In this document: piece after piece, positions 54,320-63,714 of the stretch | Layout of the letters: every line of letters starts with the position of its first letter | Numbering within the stretch: the stretch's first letter is position 1 | Assembly (NCBI GenBank): GCA_035517495.1 | Contig: DATIYT010000071.1 | Span: 62,001-126,000 of the forward strand | Direction of reading: 5' to 3' | From: DASZHJ01 sp035517495 | GTDB taxonomy: Bacteria; Pseudomonadota; Alphaproteobacteria; ATCC43930; CGMCC-115725 | DNA: 64,000 bases | Made by a program: the position numbers and the translations under genes | Notes under the pieces: model-generated | Seen by the model: only the letters and a program-made list of their open reading frames with translations | The model's database searches: none | What the model was told of the DNA's origin: nothing

Positions 54320-54525
54320 CGATCTCCGTATGGCTCAACGGCGCCGAACGGCCAGTCGACGCCGCGACCGTGGCGGCACTCGTCGCGGAGCTCGCGATTC
54401 CCGGAGCGCCGCGCGGCCTGGCGGTCGCGGTGAACGGCGCCGTGGTGCCATGCACGCACTGGACGGCGTGTGAGCTCAAATCGGGCGACGCGATCGAGAT
54501 CGTTCGTGCAACCCAGGGAGGCTGA
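54316..54525 (+). CDS. thiS: Sulfur carrier protein ThiS
   Basis: A 69-residue ubiquitin-like protein ending in the Gly-Gly (ATQGG) that becomes a thiocarboxylate and donates sulfur to the thiazole. VWLNGAERPVD opens the beta-grasp fold and AVAVNGAVVPCTHW, LKSGDAIEIV follow as in other ThiS. The start overlaps the thiO stop (ATGA). It is followed one base after its stop by thiG. Activation needs ThiF, which is not in the window. Confidence 0.93.
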   Translation: MTISVWLNGAERPVDAATVAALVAELAIPGAPRGLAVAVNGAVVPCTHWTACELKSGDAIEIVRATQGG

Positions 54526-54526
54526 G

Positions 54527-55315
54527 ATGATGGCTGCAAGCGAGAGCACCGACGCGCTTGTCATCGCCGGGACGTCGCTGCCGTCTCGGCTGCTGATGGG
54601 GAGCGCGGGATATCCCAATCAGCGCGTGCTGATGGATGCGCTCGAAGCCGCCGGCCCGGGCATGGTGACGGTGGCGATCCGCCGCATCAGCCTCGAAAGC
54701 TACGCGGGGAGCCTATTGGATGCGCTTGGAGGGCGCTATGTGGTCCTGCCGAACACGGCCGGTTGCGCCACCGTGCGAGACGCGCTCCTCACCGCGCAAC
54801 TCGCACGCGAAGCGCTCGAGACCAACTGGGTCAAGCTTGAGTTGATCGGTGATTTCGAGACGCTTTACCCCGACGGTCCACTGCTGCTGGAGGCGACCAG
54901 CGCGCTGGTCGCGGAGGGTTTCGTGGTCCTTCCCTATTGCAGCGACGACCCGATTCTCTGCCGGCGGCTTGCCGATGCGGGCGCTGCCGCAGTGATGCCA
55001 TTGGGATCGCCGATCGGCTCCGGGCAGGGTGTGCTCAACCCCTACAACATTGAGCTGATCTGCGCGCGAAGCACGGTGCCGGTGATCCTCGACGCCGGGA
55101 TCGGCACCGCCTCCGACGCGGCGATGGCGATGGAGCTGGGATGTGCGGGAGTGCTTGTGAACACGGCCGTCGCGGGTGCCAAGGATCCCTTGCTGATGGC
55201 GGCGGCGATGCGCAACGCGGTGAACGCAGGACGCCTGGCCCGGCGCGCCGGCCGCATCCCCAAACGCCGGCACGCCGAGGCATCGAGCCCTCGGCTCGGT
55301 CTCGTCGGTTCTTGA
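54527..55315 (+). CDS. thiG: Thiazole synthase ThiG
   Basis: A 262-residue TIM-barrel enzyme that forms the thiazole phosphate from deoxyxylulose 5-phosphate, iminoglycine and ThiS thiocarboxylate. ATG 54527 (second ATG 54530) follows GGGAGGCTGAG. The catalytic Lys lies in NWVKLELIGD near residue 103, the phosphate-binding loops are in VMPLGSPIGSGQGV and VILDAGIGTASDAAMAMELG, and GVLVNTAVAGAKDP ends the barrel. It closes the thiO-thiS-thiG operon. thiE and thiD are not adjacent. Confidence 0.95.
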   Translation: MMAASESTDALVIAGTSLPSRLLMGSAGYPNQRVLMDALEAAGPGMVTVAIRRISLESYAGSLLDALGGRYVVLPNTAGCATVRDALLTAQLAREALETNWVKLELIGDFETLYPDGPLLLEATSALVAEGFVVLPYCSDDPILCRRLADAGAAAVMPLGSPIGSGQGVLNPYNIELICARSTVPVILDAGIGTASDAAMAMELGCAGVLVNTAVAGAKDPLLMAAAMRNAVNAGRLARRAGRIPKRRHAEASSPRLGLVGS

Positions 55316-55382
55316 AACGCAGGTGTAATTATCTGCGTCTATCTGTGCAAGTTCGGGAACAGAACTTTCGGAGGAACCTTCC

Positions 55383-56213
55383 ATGAAATTGCAAAGCATC
55401 GCCGCTTGCGCTGTTGTTCTAGTCACCACGCTCTGGACCGGCGCCGTCATCGCCGCGGAGGGCGTGCGAGTTGACGGCATGCTCACCTACAACGGCGCCA
55501 CGAAGCCGCTCGACCACGTGCTGATCGTGCGCGCCGGCAATGAGGAGGGCATGGAGGATGGCCCTAAGCTCCGCATCTATCTTTCCGACGGCGAGATACC
55601 GCTGCGATTTGCGGGCGGCGCCACGATTCTCGGCGCCAAGAGCTATGCGCAGCAGGCTGGCATCACCGCCGTTGTGGTGCGAGCCGATCCCGCAGGCAAG
55701 GATCGCGGCGGCCAGTTCTCGCTGCTCAATGCGCCGGGGCTGCAACCCGGCGTCGCCGTGTCCACATCGACCACCAACGCATTCAGCGCGCTCCAGGTGA
55801 CCGAGGGTCAAGCTTCGGGGTCGACGTCGCTCAGCGATCCGCCGTTCGGGCTCAAGGCGACGTTCAGCGCGCCCATCACGGCGAACCCCGTCACGTCGGA
55901 TCTCACGGGAAAGGCCGCGGTCGACAGCGCGCAGGCCAAGGCGGTCATAGGGTTCCGCGATGCGCTCGGCAAGGCAGACCTCGCGACCGCGGCCAAATAC
56001 GCGACCGCTGCCAAGATGAAGGGCATCGAGCAGGCTCGCACAATGATGGGGGATCAGCTTTTCCGCGCCGAGGTAAAGAAGGAGATGGGGGGACCGCCGC
56101 TCGCCCAGACCATTAAGCGGGTGATCGTGCGCGGCGACGGCGCATCGGTGATGATGGGCCGCGGCTCCGTCGCGGAGCTGGTGCAGGAGGATGGCGGCTG
56201 GAAAGTAGAGTGA
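55383..56213 (+). CDS. Hypothetical exported protein, 276 residues
   Basis: I do not recognise the family. ATG 55383 has GGAGGAACC upstream. Residues 1-25 are a signal peptide (SIAACAVVLVTTLWTGAVIA, cleavage near IAA). The mature part has a repeated beta-type pattern, IYLSDGEIPLRFAGGATILG near residue 63 and a Ser/Thr-rich stretch about 120-155. The C-terminal 100 residues are more helical (AVIGFRDALGKADLATAAKY) and end in a strand pair (VIVRGDGASVMMGRGSVAEL). Likely periplasmic. It converges on recA. Confidence 0.7.
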   Translation: MKLQSIAACAVVLVTTLWTGAVIAAEGVRVDGMLTYNGATKPLDHVLIVRAGNEEGMEDGPKLRIYLSDGEIPLRFAGGATILGAKSYAQQAGITAVVVRADPAGKDRGGQFSLLNAPGLQPGVAVSTSTTNAFSALQVTEGQASGSTSLSDPPFGLKATFSAPITANPVTSDLTGKAAVDSAQAKAVIGFRDALGKADLATAAKYATAAKMKGIEQARTMMGDQLFRAEVKKEMGGPPLAQTIKRVIVRGDGASVMMGRGSVAELVQEDGGWKVE

Positions 56214-56323
56214 GCGCGGGAGACGGAGTGACGTTTAACGAATTCGCAATCTGTTGCCAGTGGGCACGCACGGCCATCATCTCAGTCCCGTCGTGCCCGG
56301 GTTTGTGCCGGCCATGAAAGAGA

Positions 56324-56355
56324 AAACGGCGCCGAACTTTCGTCCGGCGCCGTTT
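56324..56355 (-). terminator. Rho-independent terminator of recA
   Basis: AAACGGCGCCG (56324-56334) and CGGCGCCGTTT (56345-56355) form a perfect 11-bp stem with a 10-base loop. Read leftward, after recA, the stem is followed by a T-rich run (TTTTCTCTTTC). It lies 26 bases downstream of the recA stop at 56382. The opposite side is C-rich, so it is best assigned to recA. Confidence 0.8.
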
Positions 56356-56381
56356 CCCTCCTGCAACCTCGATGACCGAGG

Positions 56382-57473
56382 CTACTCCGCATCCTCCGCC
56401 CCGCCGCTGTCGGCCGGAGCGGCCATCATGGCATCGGCGACCAGCCCCGCATTGGACCGAATCGCGCGCTCTATTGCGTCGGCGATGTCGGGATTGTCGC
56501 GCAGGAAGCTCTTGGCGTTTTCCCGGCCCTGGCCGATGCGCTGTCCATCGTAAGAAAACCACGAACCGGACTTTTCCACCACCCCCGCCTGGATGCCGAG
56601 ATCGATCAATTCGCCGCGCTTGGAAACGCCCTCGCCGTACATAATGTCGAACTCCACCACCTTAAATGGCGGCGCCATTTTATTTTTTACAACTTTAACG
56701 CGAGTTTGATTTCCGATCACCTGCTCCCGCTCCTTGATGGCGCCGATGCGGCGAATGTCGAGGCGAACCGAAGCATAGAACTTAAGCGCGTTGCCACCCG
56801 TCGTGGTTTCGGGATTGCCGAACATGATGCCGATCTTCAGGCGGATCTGATTGATGAAGATCACCATGCAGCGCGAGCGCGCGATCGATCCCGTGAGCTT
56901 GCGCAGCGCTTGGCTCATGAGGCGGGCGTGGAGCCCCACGTGGCTGTCGCCCATCTCACCTTCGAGTTCGGCGCGCGGCACCAGCGCTGCAACCGAATCC
57001 ACCACCAGCACGTCGATCGCGCCCGAGCGCACCAGCGTGTCGGCGATTTCCAGTGCCTGCTCGCCCGCGTCCGGCTGCGAAATCAGCAAGTCCTCGACAT
57101 TGACGCCGAGTTTCTTGGCATAGCCGGGGTCGAGTGCATGCTCGGCATCGATAAAGGCGCAGGTGCCACCGGCCTTCTGCGCCTCGGCAATCACGTGCAG
57201 GGCGAGCGTGGTTTTGCCCGAGCTTTCAGGCCCGTAAATCTCTACCACGCGACCGCGCGGCAAGCCGCCGATCCCGAGCGCGATGTCGAGGCCCAGCGAT
57301 CCCGTCGAGACCACTTCCGCCTCGCCTGCTGCCGCCTCGCGCGCCCCCAACTTCATGATCGAGCCCTTGCCAAAGGCCCGCTCGATCTGTCCCAGCGCTG
57401 CATCCAGCGCCTTCTGCTTGTCCATATTGTCCTTGTTGTCCTTGTCCACCACGCGCAACTGGGCCTGCGACAT
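56382..57473 (-). CDS. recA: Recombinase RecA
   Basis: A 363-residue recombinase, the usual alphaproteobacterial length. Walker A is EIYGPESSGKTTLALHV near residue 78, Walker B VLVVDSVAALVP near 152, and the L2 loop includes IMFGNPETTTGGNALKFYAS. The C-terminus is acidic (PADSGGAEDAE). ATG 57473 has AGGAGGGACAGTC upstream. I looked for the alphaproteobacterial LexA site GTTC-N7-GTTC in the 300 bases upstream and did not find an exact match. A hairpin terminator follows it. Confidence 0.98.
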   Translation of the reverse strand: MSQAQLRVVDKDNKDNMDKQKALDAALGQIERAFGKGSIMKLGAREAAAGEAEVVSTGSLGLDIALGIGGLPRGRVVEIYGPESSGKTTLALHVIAEAQKAGGTCAFIDAEHALDPGYAKKLGVNVEDLLISQPDAGEQALEIADTLVRSGAIDVLVVDSVAALVPRAELEGEMGDSHVGLHARLMSQALRKLTGSIARSRCMVIFINQIRLKIGIMFGNPETTTGGNALKFYASVRLDIRRIGAIKEREQVIGNQTRVKVVKNKMAPPFKVVEFDIMYGEGVSKRGELIDLGIQAGVVEKSGSWFSYDGQRIGQGRENAKSFLRDNPDIADAIERAIRSNAGLVADAMMAAPADSGGAEDAE

Positions 57474-57652
57474 GACTGTCCCTCCTGTTATTCCATATCG
57501 ATCCCGGACGATGCAATGTGGGCCAGGGGAGTCTGACCAAGGCGTGATCGATTCCCCGTGCCCGCTGCTGCGTCGAGCGATTCGAGAGATTGATCGTACC
57601 TGATTTGTTCCTTGAGAGGCAAGTCTTGTTTTGTTCTCCTATTCCGCGATGA

Positions 57653-57668
57653 CGTTCCCGTGAGAACG
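57653..57668. repeat. Inverted repeat CGTTC-N6-GAACG in the recA/serine-hydrolase divergent gap
   Basis: CGTTC at 57653-57657 and GAACG at 57664-57668 are symmetric around a 6-base centre, 180 bases upstream of recA and 107 bases upstream of the serine hydrolase ATG. The gap 57474-57774 also has two more GTTC tetramers (57607, 57633) at 26 and 21-base spacing. No open gene is seen in it. Operator function is only a possibility. Confidence 0.3.
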
Positions 57669-57774
57669 ATCTAATCGGGCTAGAATACGTCAAGGAGCCA
57701 AAGGGCTGGGGGGGTTTGGCTCGGCTGTCATAAGGGGCACGATCTCAGTGGCAGATCATAGGGGGGCGGCACCC

Positions 57775-58830
57775 ATGTACCGATTGGCACGCGCTCTGCG
57801 GGCGGCGCTGCTTGGATTGCTTTTGGTCGCTGGCACGGCCAGCGCGGCGGATCGTTTCCCAAACGCCGAATGGGACCATGTGATACCGGCCGAGGCCGGC
57901 TGGTCGGATCAGAAGCTCGCCGTCGCGCGCGCCTGGTCCGAGCAAATGCATTCGACCGCTGTAATGATCATCCACCATGGCGCGGTTGTTGCCGAATGGG
58001 GCGACACGGCAAAGCGGACGGAGCTTGCCTCGGTACGCAAGAGCCTGCTGAGTGCCCTCATCGGTATCGCCGTGTCCGAGCACAAGATCTCGCTCACGAG
58101 TACGCTCGCCGAGCTCAATATCGACGACAATCCCCCTTCCCTAACCGAAACGGAAAAGCAGGCGACAGTGCAGATGCTGCTGGAGGCGCGTTCCGGCATT
58201 TATCACGCAGCCCTCTACGAGACTGCCTGGATGGCAGCGCAGCGGCCGCCGAGAGGGAGCCACGCGCCGGGCACCTTCTGGTATTACAACAACTGGGACT
58301 TCAATGCGCTCGGCACGATCTATGAGCGGGCCACGGGGATCGGCATTTACGATGCGATCGATCGCCTGATCGCGAAGCCGATCGGGATGCAGGACTATCG
58401 TCCAGAAGACGGCGCCTATTTCACCGGCCCGGCCTCGATCCATCGAGCCTATCCGCTGCGCATGAGCGCTCGCGACTTGGCACGGTTCGCCCTTCTCTAT
58501 CTGAACCAGGGTGCGTGGCGCGGTCACCAGATCGTCCCGGCCGAGTGGGTGCACGAAAGCACACAGCCCTATTCCTTCTCGAACGTCGGCGGCGGCACCG
58601 GCTATGGGTATCTCTGGTGGACAGCCGGCCATCAGCCAAGCGCGCTCCCGCCCGGGAGCTTCTTGGCGCAGGGCGCCGGCGGACAATTCGCGTTCGTCAT
58701 ACCCGCCTTCGATCTCGTCATCGTCAGCCGCGTCGACCGCGATCTGCGCCTGCCTGAGCCGCCGTTGCACGAGGGATTGCAATTCGCGCGTCTGGTCTTC
58801 GCCGCTGGAGGGTTCGATCAATCGCCCTAG
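57775..58830 (+). CDS. Serine hydrolase, class C beta-lactamase-like (penicillin-binding fold), exported
   Basis: A 351-residue protein. I choose ATG 57775 (MYRLARALRAALLGLLLVAG) as it begins a classical signal peptide with cleavage at ASA; the upstream GTG 57748 would add a polar leader. The active-site Ser-x-x-Lys is ASVRKSLL near residue 85, the Tyr-x-Asn motif is FWYYNNWDF near 174 and the third box is GAGGQFAFV near 296 in place of KTG. This set is typical of esterase or D-aminopeptidase relatives rather than true beta-lactamases. Expected in periplasm. It is followed at once by palindromic repeats. Confidence 0.88.
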   Translation: MYRLARALRAALLGLLLVAGTASAADRFPNAEWDHVIPAEAGWSDQKLAVARAWSEQMHSTAVMIIHHGAVVAEWGDTAKRTELASVRKSLLSALIGIAVSEHKISLTSTLAELNIDDNPPSLTETEKQATVQMLLEARSGIYHAALYETAWMAAQRPPRGSHAPGTFWYYNNWDFNALGTIYERATGIGIYDAIDRLIAKPIGMQDYRPEDGAYFTGPASIHRAYPLRMSARDLARFALLYLNQGAWRGHQIVPAEWVHESTQPYSFSNVGGGTGYGYLWWTAGHQPSALPPGSFLAQGAGGQFAFVIPAFDLVIVSRVDRDLRLPEPPLHEGLQFARLVFAAGGFDQSP

Positions 58831-58836
58831 TGTCCC

Positions 58837-58890
58837 GATTCCGAAGTTCGCATGACCGAACGGCCAAGCTCAGATGCGAACTTCGGAATC
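58837..58890. repeat. Palindromic element A: perfect 17-bp inverted repeat
   Basis: GATTCCGAAGTTCGCAT (58837-58853) and ATGCGAACTTCGGAATC (58874-58890) pair perfectly around a 20-base spacer. It starts 7 bases after the serine hydrolase stop; the stop codon TAG itself is part of a flanking CTAGTG. Fold-back in RNA is expected. Its arrangement resembles element B at 58918-58995. Confidence 0.75.
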
Positions 58891-58917
58891 ATGGGGATAC
58901 CAGCAGCTCATTGATTG

Positions 58918-58995
58918 CTAGTGCGGCCTTCGGATTTGAAGTTCCTCTCCGAGCGGCCGGCGGTGATTGGAGGAACTTCAAATCCGCCACACTAG
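58918..58995. repeat. Palindromic element B: perfect 16-bp inverted repeat with CTAGTG ends
   Basis: GGATTTGAAGTTCCTC (58932-58947) and GAGGAACTTCAAATCC (58970-58985) pair perfectly with a 22-base spacer. Outside them CTAGTGCGGC (58918-58927) and GCCACACTAG (58986-58995) extend the palindrome with one mismatch and a four-base bulge. Both elements share a GAAGTTC core and a CTAGTG end, so they are probably two members of one dispersed family (MITE-like). Confidence 0.75.
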
Positions 58996-59086
58996 AAGAG
59001 CGTCGCTGCTAGAATGCCGGGCGAAGCGCTTTGGAAGATATGCAGACGGAAAAATTGCGAATCCGTCCTTGCGCGGAGCAAACAGG

Positions 59087-59479
59087 ATGACTGATGTTCA
59101 TAATTTGAAGGCCGAACTCGCCGGGCTGACGCTTCTCAAGGGGCGCACGCCGAAGACACCCGCTTCCGAGAAAGCGCGCTCGATCGTGCGGATTGCACCC
59201 TACCGCGACGGCGCCATCTTCCTCGCGAAGTTCTCGGGGACCAGCAATTGGGAGCGCCACCCCAACGGAGACGAGATCGTGCAGGTCGTCGAGGGAGAAA
59301 CGACACTGCACCTGATCACTCCGGAGGGGCCACACTCTTTCACCCTGAGCGCCGGGATGTTGGTGGTCGTGCCTCGGAACGCCTGGCACAAGTTTGAATC
59401 CGAAAAAGGCGTCTCCGTCATGACCGCAACGCCGCAACCGACCGAGCATGTCGACGTCGAGGACCCTCGAACACTTTAG
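59087..59479 (+). CDS. Cupin-domain protein
   Basis: A 130-residue cupin. ATG 59087 has GGAG 8 bases upstream; a longer frame from 58967 would run into palindromic element B. SNWERHPNGDEIVQVVEGET and LSAGMLVVVPRNAWHKFESE are the two cupin motifs, with His and Glu ligand candidates. Possible small-molecule isomerase, dioxygenase or sensor; the substrate is unknown. After its TAG stop (59477-59479) the same frame continues into a VOC fragment. Confidence 0.85.
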   Translation: MTDVHNLKAELAGLTLLKGRTPKTPASEKARSIVRIAPYRDGAIFLAKFSGTSNWERHPNGDEIVQVVEGETTLHLITPEGPHSFTLSAGMLVVVPRNAWHKFESEKGVSVMTATPQPTEHVDVEDPRTL

Positions 59480-59635
59480 GAAGGGCTGCGACGCCGCCAG
59501 GCGCTGGTCGGGGGATGGCGCGCGCGCAAAATCCCGATCGCGAAGGAGCCGACCGAGATGGATTTCGGCTACACCTTCGTGGCGCTCGACCCCGACGGCC
59601 ATCGGCTGCGCGTTTTGGTGCCAGCCGAAGGGTAA
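59480..59635 (+). pseudogene. 3' fragment of a VOC-superfamily gene
   Basis: In the same frame as the cupin, directly after its stop, the sequence encodes KIPIAKEPTEMDFGYTFVAL followed by DPDGHRLRVLVPAEG and TAA (59633-59635). This is the characteristic C-terminal end of a glyoxalase/bleomycin-resistance protein, whose complete form is about 120 residues. The first half and a start codon with ribosome site are missing. ATG 59558 lies inside the conserved part. It is most simply a remnant left after deletion. Confidence 0.6.
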
Positions 59636-59656
59636 GCGTGCGAAAGCTTCCTCGCC

Positions 59657-59704
59657 GAGACGGGAGGACACGGAGTTGCTTGCACTCCGTGTCCTCCCAG
59701 TCTC
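59657..59704. repeat. Long hairpin (20-bp stem, one bulge) between the VOC remnant and katG
   Basis: GGGAGGACACGGAGT (59662-59676) pairs perfectly with ACTCCGTGTCCTCCC (59684-59698) around a 7-base loop. The outer GAGAC (59657-59661) pairs with GTCTC (59700-59704) across a bulged A. It sits 5 bases past the katG stop and 21 bases after the VOC remnant. No T-run follows in either direction, so it might act as a bidirectional stabiliser or a Rho-assisted terminator. Confidence 0.65.
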
Positions 59705-59709
59705 CGCAC

Positions 59710-61881
<2,172 letters not shown>

Positions 61882-61974
61882 GTTCGCTCCGATCGTGTTC
61901 GGCTCGGTTGAGGGGGATGGGTTCATCAGCGGCGGCAGAAATCTTGATTTCCTTGTCTCTTTCGTCGGCCGTGT

Positions 61975-62000
61975 GGCGCCTCTTCGAATGAAGAGGCGCC
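61975..62000. repeat. Perfect 11-bp palindrome in the katG upstream region
   Basis: GGCGCCTCTTC (61975-61985) and GAAGAGGCGCC (61990-62000) are separated by GAAT, giving 11-bp arms in a 26-base palindrome. It lies in the 282-base gap between katG (leftward) and the PhnB-like gene (rightward). It may be an operator, a 5' untranslated hairpin, or a repeat. The rest of the gap shows no open gene. Confidence 0.5.
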
Positions 62001-62163
62001 GAGCCCGCGGCGATGCGTCATCCCTGTGAGTTAGGAGAGATTGGCGCCGCCGCAAGGCGTGGCAACTCAACGCAACTTCGCGCCACCATGAAGCGTTGTC
62101 ACGGCACCTCTCGGTAGCGCACGGCAATCTGTGCGTAGAATCAGTTCCGAAGGAGCAATCGCC

Positions 62164-62637
62164 ATGCAAAAGATCACTCCGTTCCTGTGGTTTGACGGCA
62201 AGGCCGAGGAAGCCGCGAATTTCTATGCCGCGACCTTTAGGAACGCGCGCGTGACCGGGCTCACTCGCTATGGAGACGCGGGGCCGGGGCCCAAAGGCTC
62301 GGTAATGATCGCGACCTTCGAAATCGAGGGCCAGAAGTTCATCGCGCTAAACGGCGGGCCGCAATACAGCTTCACGCCCGCAATCTCGTTCGTGGTGAAC
62401 TGCGAGACGCAGGCGGAGGTCGACGCGTATTGGGAGAAGCTTTCCGCTGGCGGCGAGCCGAACCGATGCGGCTGGCTCCGCGACAAGTACGGCGTCTCCT
62501 GGCAGATCGTGCCGACTGCGCTTCCTCGGCTATTGGGCGACCCCGACCCCGCCAAGGCCACGCGGGTGATGCAGGCGATGCTGCGTATGACCAAGATCGA
62601 GATCGCTGGACTCGAGCGCGCTTACGAGGGACGCTAA
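62164..62637 (+). CDS. PhnB-like VOC protein (3-demethylubiquinone-9 3-methyltransferase domain)
   Basis: A 157-residue protein of the PhnB/YcgJ-type VOC family. ATG 62164 has AAGGAG 9 bases upstream. KITPFLWFDGKAEEAANFYA, FIALNGGPQYSFTPAISFVV and DKYGVSWQIVPTALPRLLGD are family landmarks. Although older databases call it a methyltransferase, it has no SAM motif, and its role is unknown. It is 36 bases upstream of another VOC gene; the two are likely co-transcribed. Confidence 0.88.
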   Translation: MQKITPFLWFDGKAEEAANFYAATFRNARVTGLTRYGDAGPGPKGSVMIATFEIEGQKFIALNGGPQYSFTPAISFVVNCETQAEVDAYWEKLSAGGEPNRCGWLRDKYGVSWQIVPTALPRLLGDPDPAKATRVMQAMLRMTKIEIAGLERAYEGR

Positions 62638-62673
62638 TGTATGGAGCAAAAAAGTCCTGTCGGGAGCAGCCTG

Positions 62674-63588
62674 ATGATCCGGTATCGCAAACTCGGCTAT
62701 GTGGAGCTCAACGTCACGGACCTTGCGAAGGCGCGCGACTTCTACACCGGCATGGTCGGATTGGAGTATGCGGGCAACGGGCCCGAGGGTGAGCTCCGTT
62801 TGCGCTGCACCGATGAGCCCTACTCGGTCGTGCTGCACAAGGCGACCGAACCCGGGTTCAAGCGCGTGGGCTGGATGCTCGAGGACGAGCGGCAATTCGC
62901 GAACGTCCATCGGCGTTTCGGCGAGCAAGGCGTTGCTTGCGAGGACCTCACGCCGGAGGAATGCCGGCGGCGGCTGATCGGACGCGCTTCCCGCATGGTC
63001 GAGCCCAATACCGGGGCAACGATCGAATTCTATCTTCCGCCCCCCGACGCACCCAAACGGCCGTTCGCGCCGACGCTCGCCAAGATTCAGCGGCTTGGCC
63101 ATGTGGTGTTCGGCACACCACATTATCAAGAGGCGATCCGCTTTGTGCGCGACGTGCTCAATTTTCGAGAATCCGACAGCATCGAGGACAGCATCGCTTT
63201 CTTTCGTGCTTTCCCGAATCCCTACCACCACGGCCTTGGTATTGGCCGAGGGCCGCGCAACCAGTTCCATCACCTCAATTTCATGGTGACGGAAATCGAC
63301 GATATCGGCCGCGCCTTCAACCGCTTCCGCAACGCGGGGGTTCCCATGGTCTACGGGCCCGGGCGGCACATCGCGTCGGGCAGCATGTTCTTGTATTTCC
63401 TCGATCCGGACGGACTCACTCTTGAGTACAGTTTCGGCATGGAGGAATTCCCGGAGTTCGACGCGCGCGCGCCACGCACTTTGCCCGCGGTGCCAGCGTC
63501 TTTCGATTCCTGGGGCGCGATTAGGGATCCCCGCGCCTGGGCGAAAGGCGAGATTGGGCGGTACCGCCTGCCGCAAGCTGCCCAATAG
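62674..63588 (+). CDS. Two-domain VOC protein (catechol 2,3-dioxygenase-like)
   Basis: A 304-residue protein with two VOC modules. I prefer ATG 62674 (MIRYRKLGYVELNVTDLAKA), preceded by GGGAGCAGCC, over ATG 62641. Module 1 covers about residues 5-120 and module 2 about 140-275. Module 2 carries the ring-cleavage metal set: LGHVVFGTPHYQEA, RNQFHHLNFMVTEID and LDPDGLTLEYSFG (His, His, Glu). Length and pattern match extradiol dioxygenases for catechol or biphenyl-type substrates. The substrate is unknown. Confidence 0.85.
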   Translation: MIRYRKLGYVELNVTDLAKARDFYTGMVGLEYAGNGPEGELRLRCTDEPYSVVLHKATEPGFKRVGWMLEDERQFANVHRRFGEQGVACEDLTPEECRRRLIGRASRMVEPNTGATIEFYLPPPDAPKRPFAPTLAKIQRLGHVVFGTPHYQEAIRFVRDVLNFRESDSIEDSIAFFRAFPNPYHHGLGIGRGPRNQFHHLNFMVTEIDDIGRAFNRFRNAGVPMVYGPGRHIASGSMFLYFLDPDGLTLEYSFGMEEFPEFDARAPRTLPAVPASFDSWGAIRDPRAWAKGEIGRYRLPQAAQ

Positions 63589-63714
63589 TAACAGCGCCAC
63601 GCGGCCCCACTAACTTCGGCGTCGGCTAATACGCCGCTCGGAACGCGTGGAGGTTTGCGGCTGCTCCGTCCTAATATCCCAGAGACAACCACCTTGCTCG
63701 GGGAGATGTGCCGC

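Noticed and set aside
57474..57774. A LexA/SOS box upstream of recA
   Set aside because: No exact GTTC-N7-GTTC (alphaproteobacterial) or CTGT-N8-ACAG site was found. The GTTC copies are spaced 26 and 21 bases apart.
57775..58830. Class C beta-lactamase conferring resistance
   Set aside because: The SxxK and YxN motifs are present, but the third box is GAGGQ rather than KTG, and the length and context suit an esterase or peptidase relative.
58837..58995. CRISPR array
   Set aside because: Only two different palindromes are present, with no repeat-spacer periodicity and no cas genes.
62164..62637. 3-demethylubiquinone-9 3-methyltransferase (older database name)
   Set aside because: There is no SAM-binding motif. 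The fold is VOC/PhnB-like, so the methyltransferase name is not supported.
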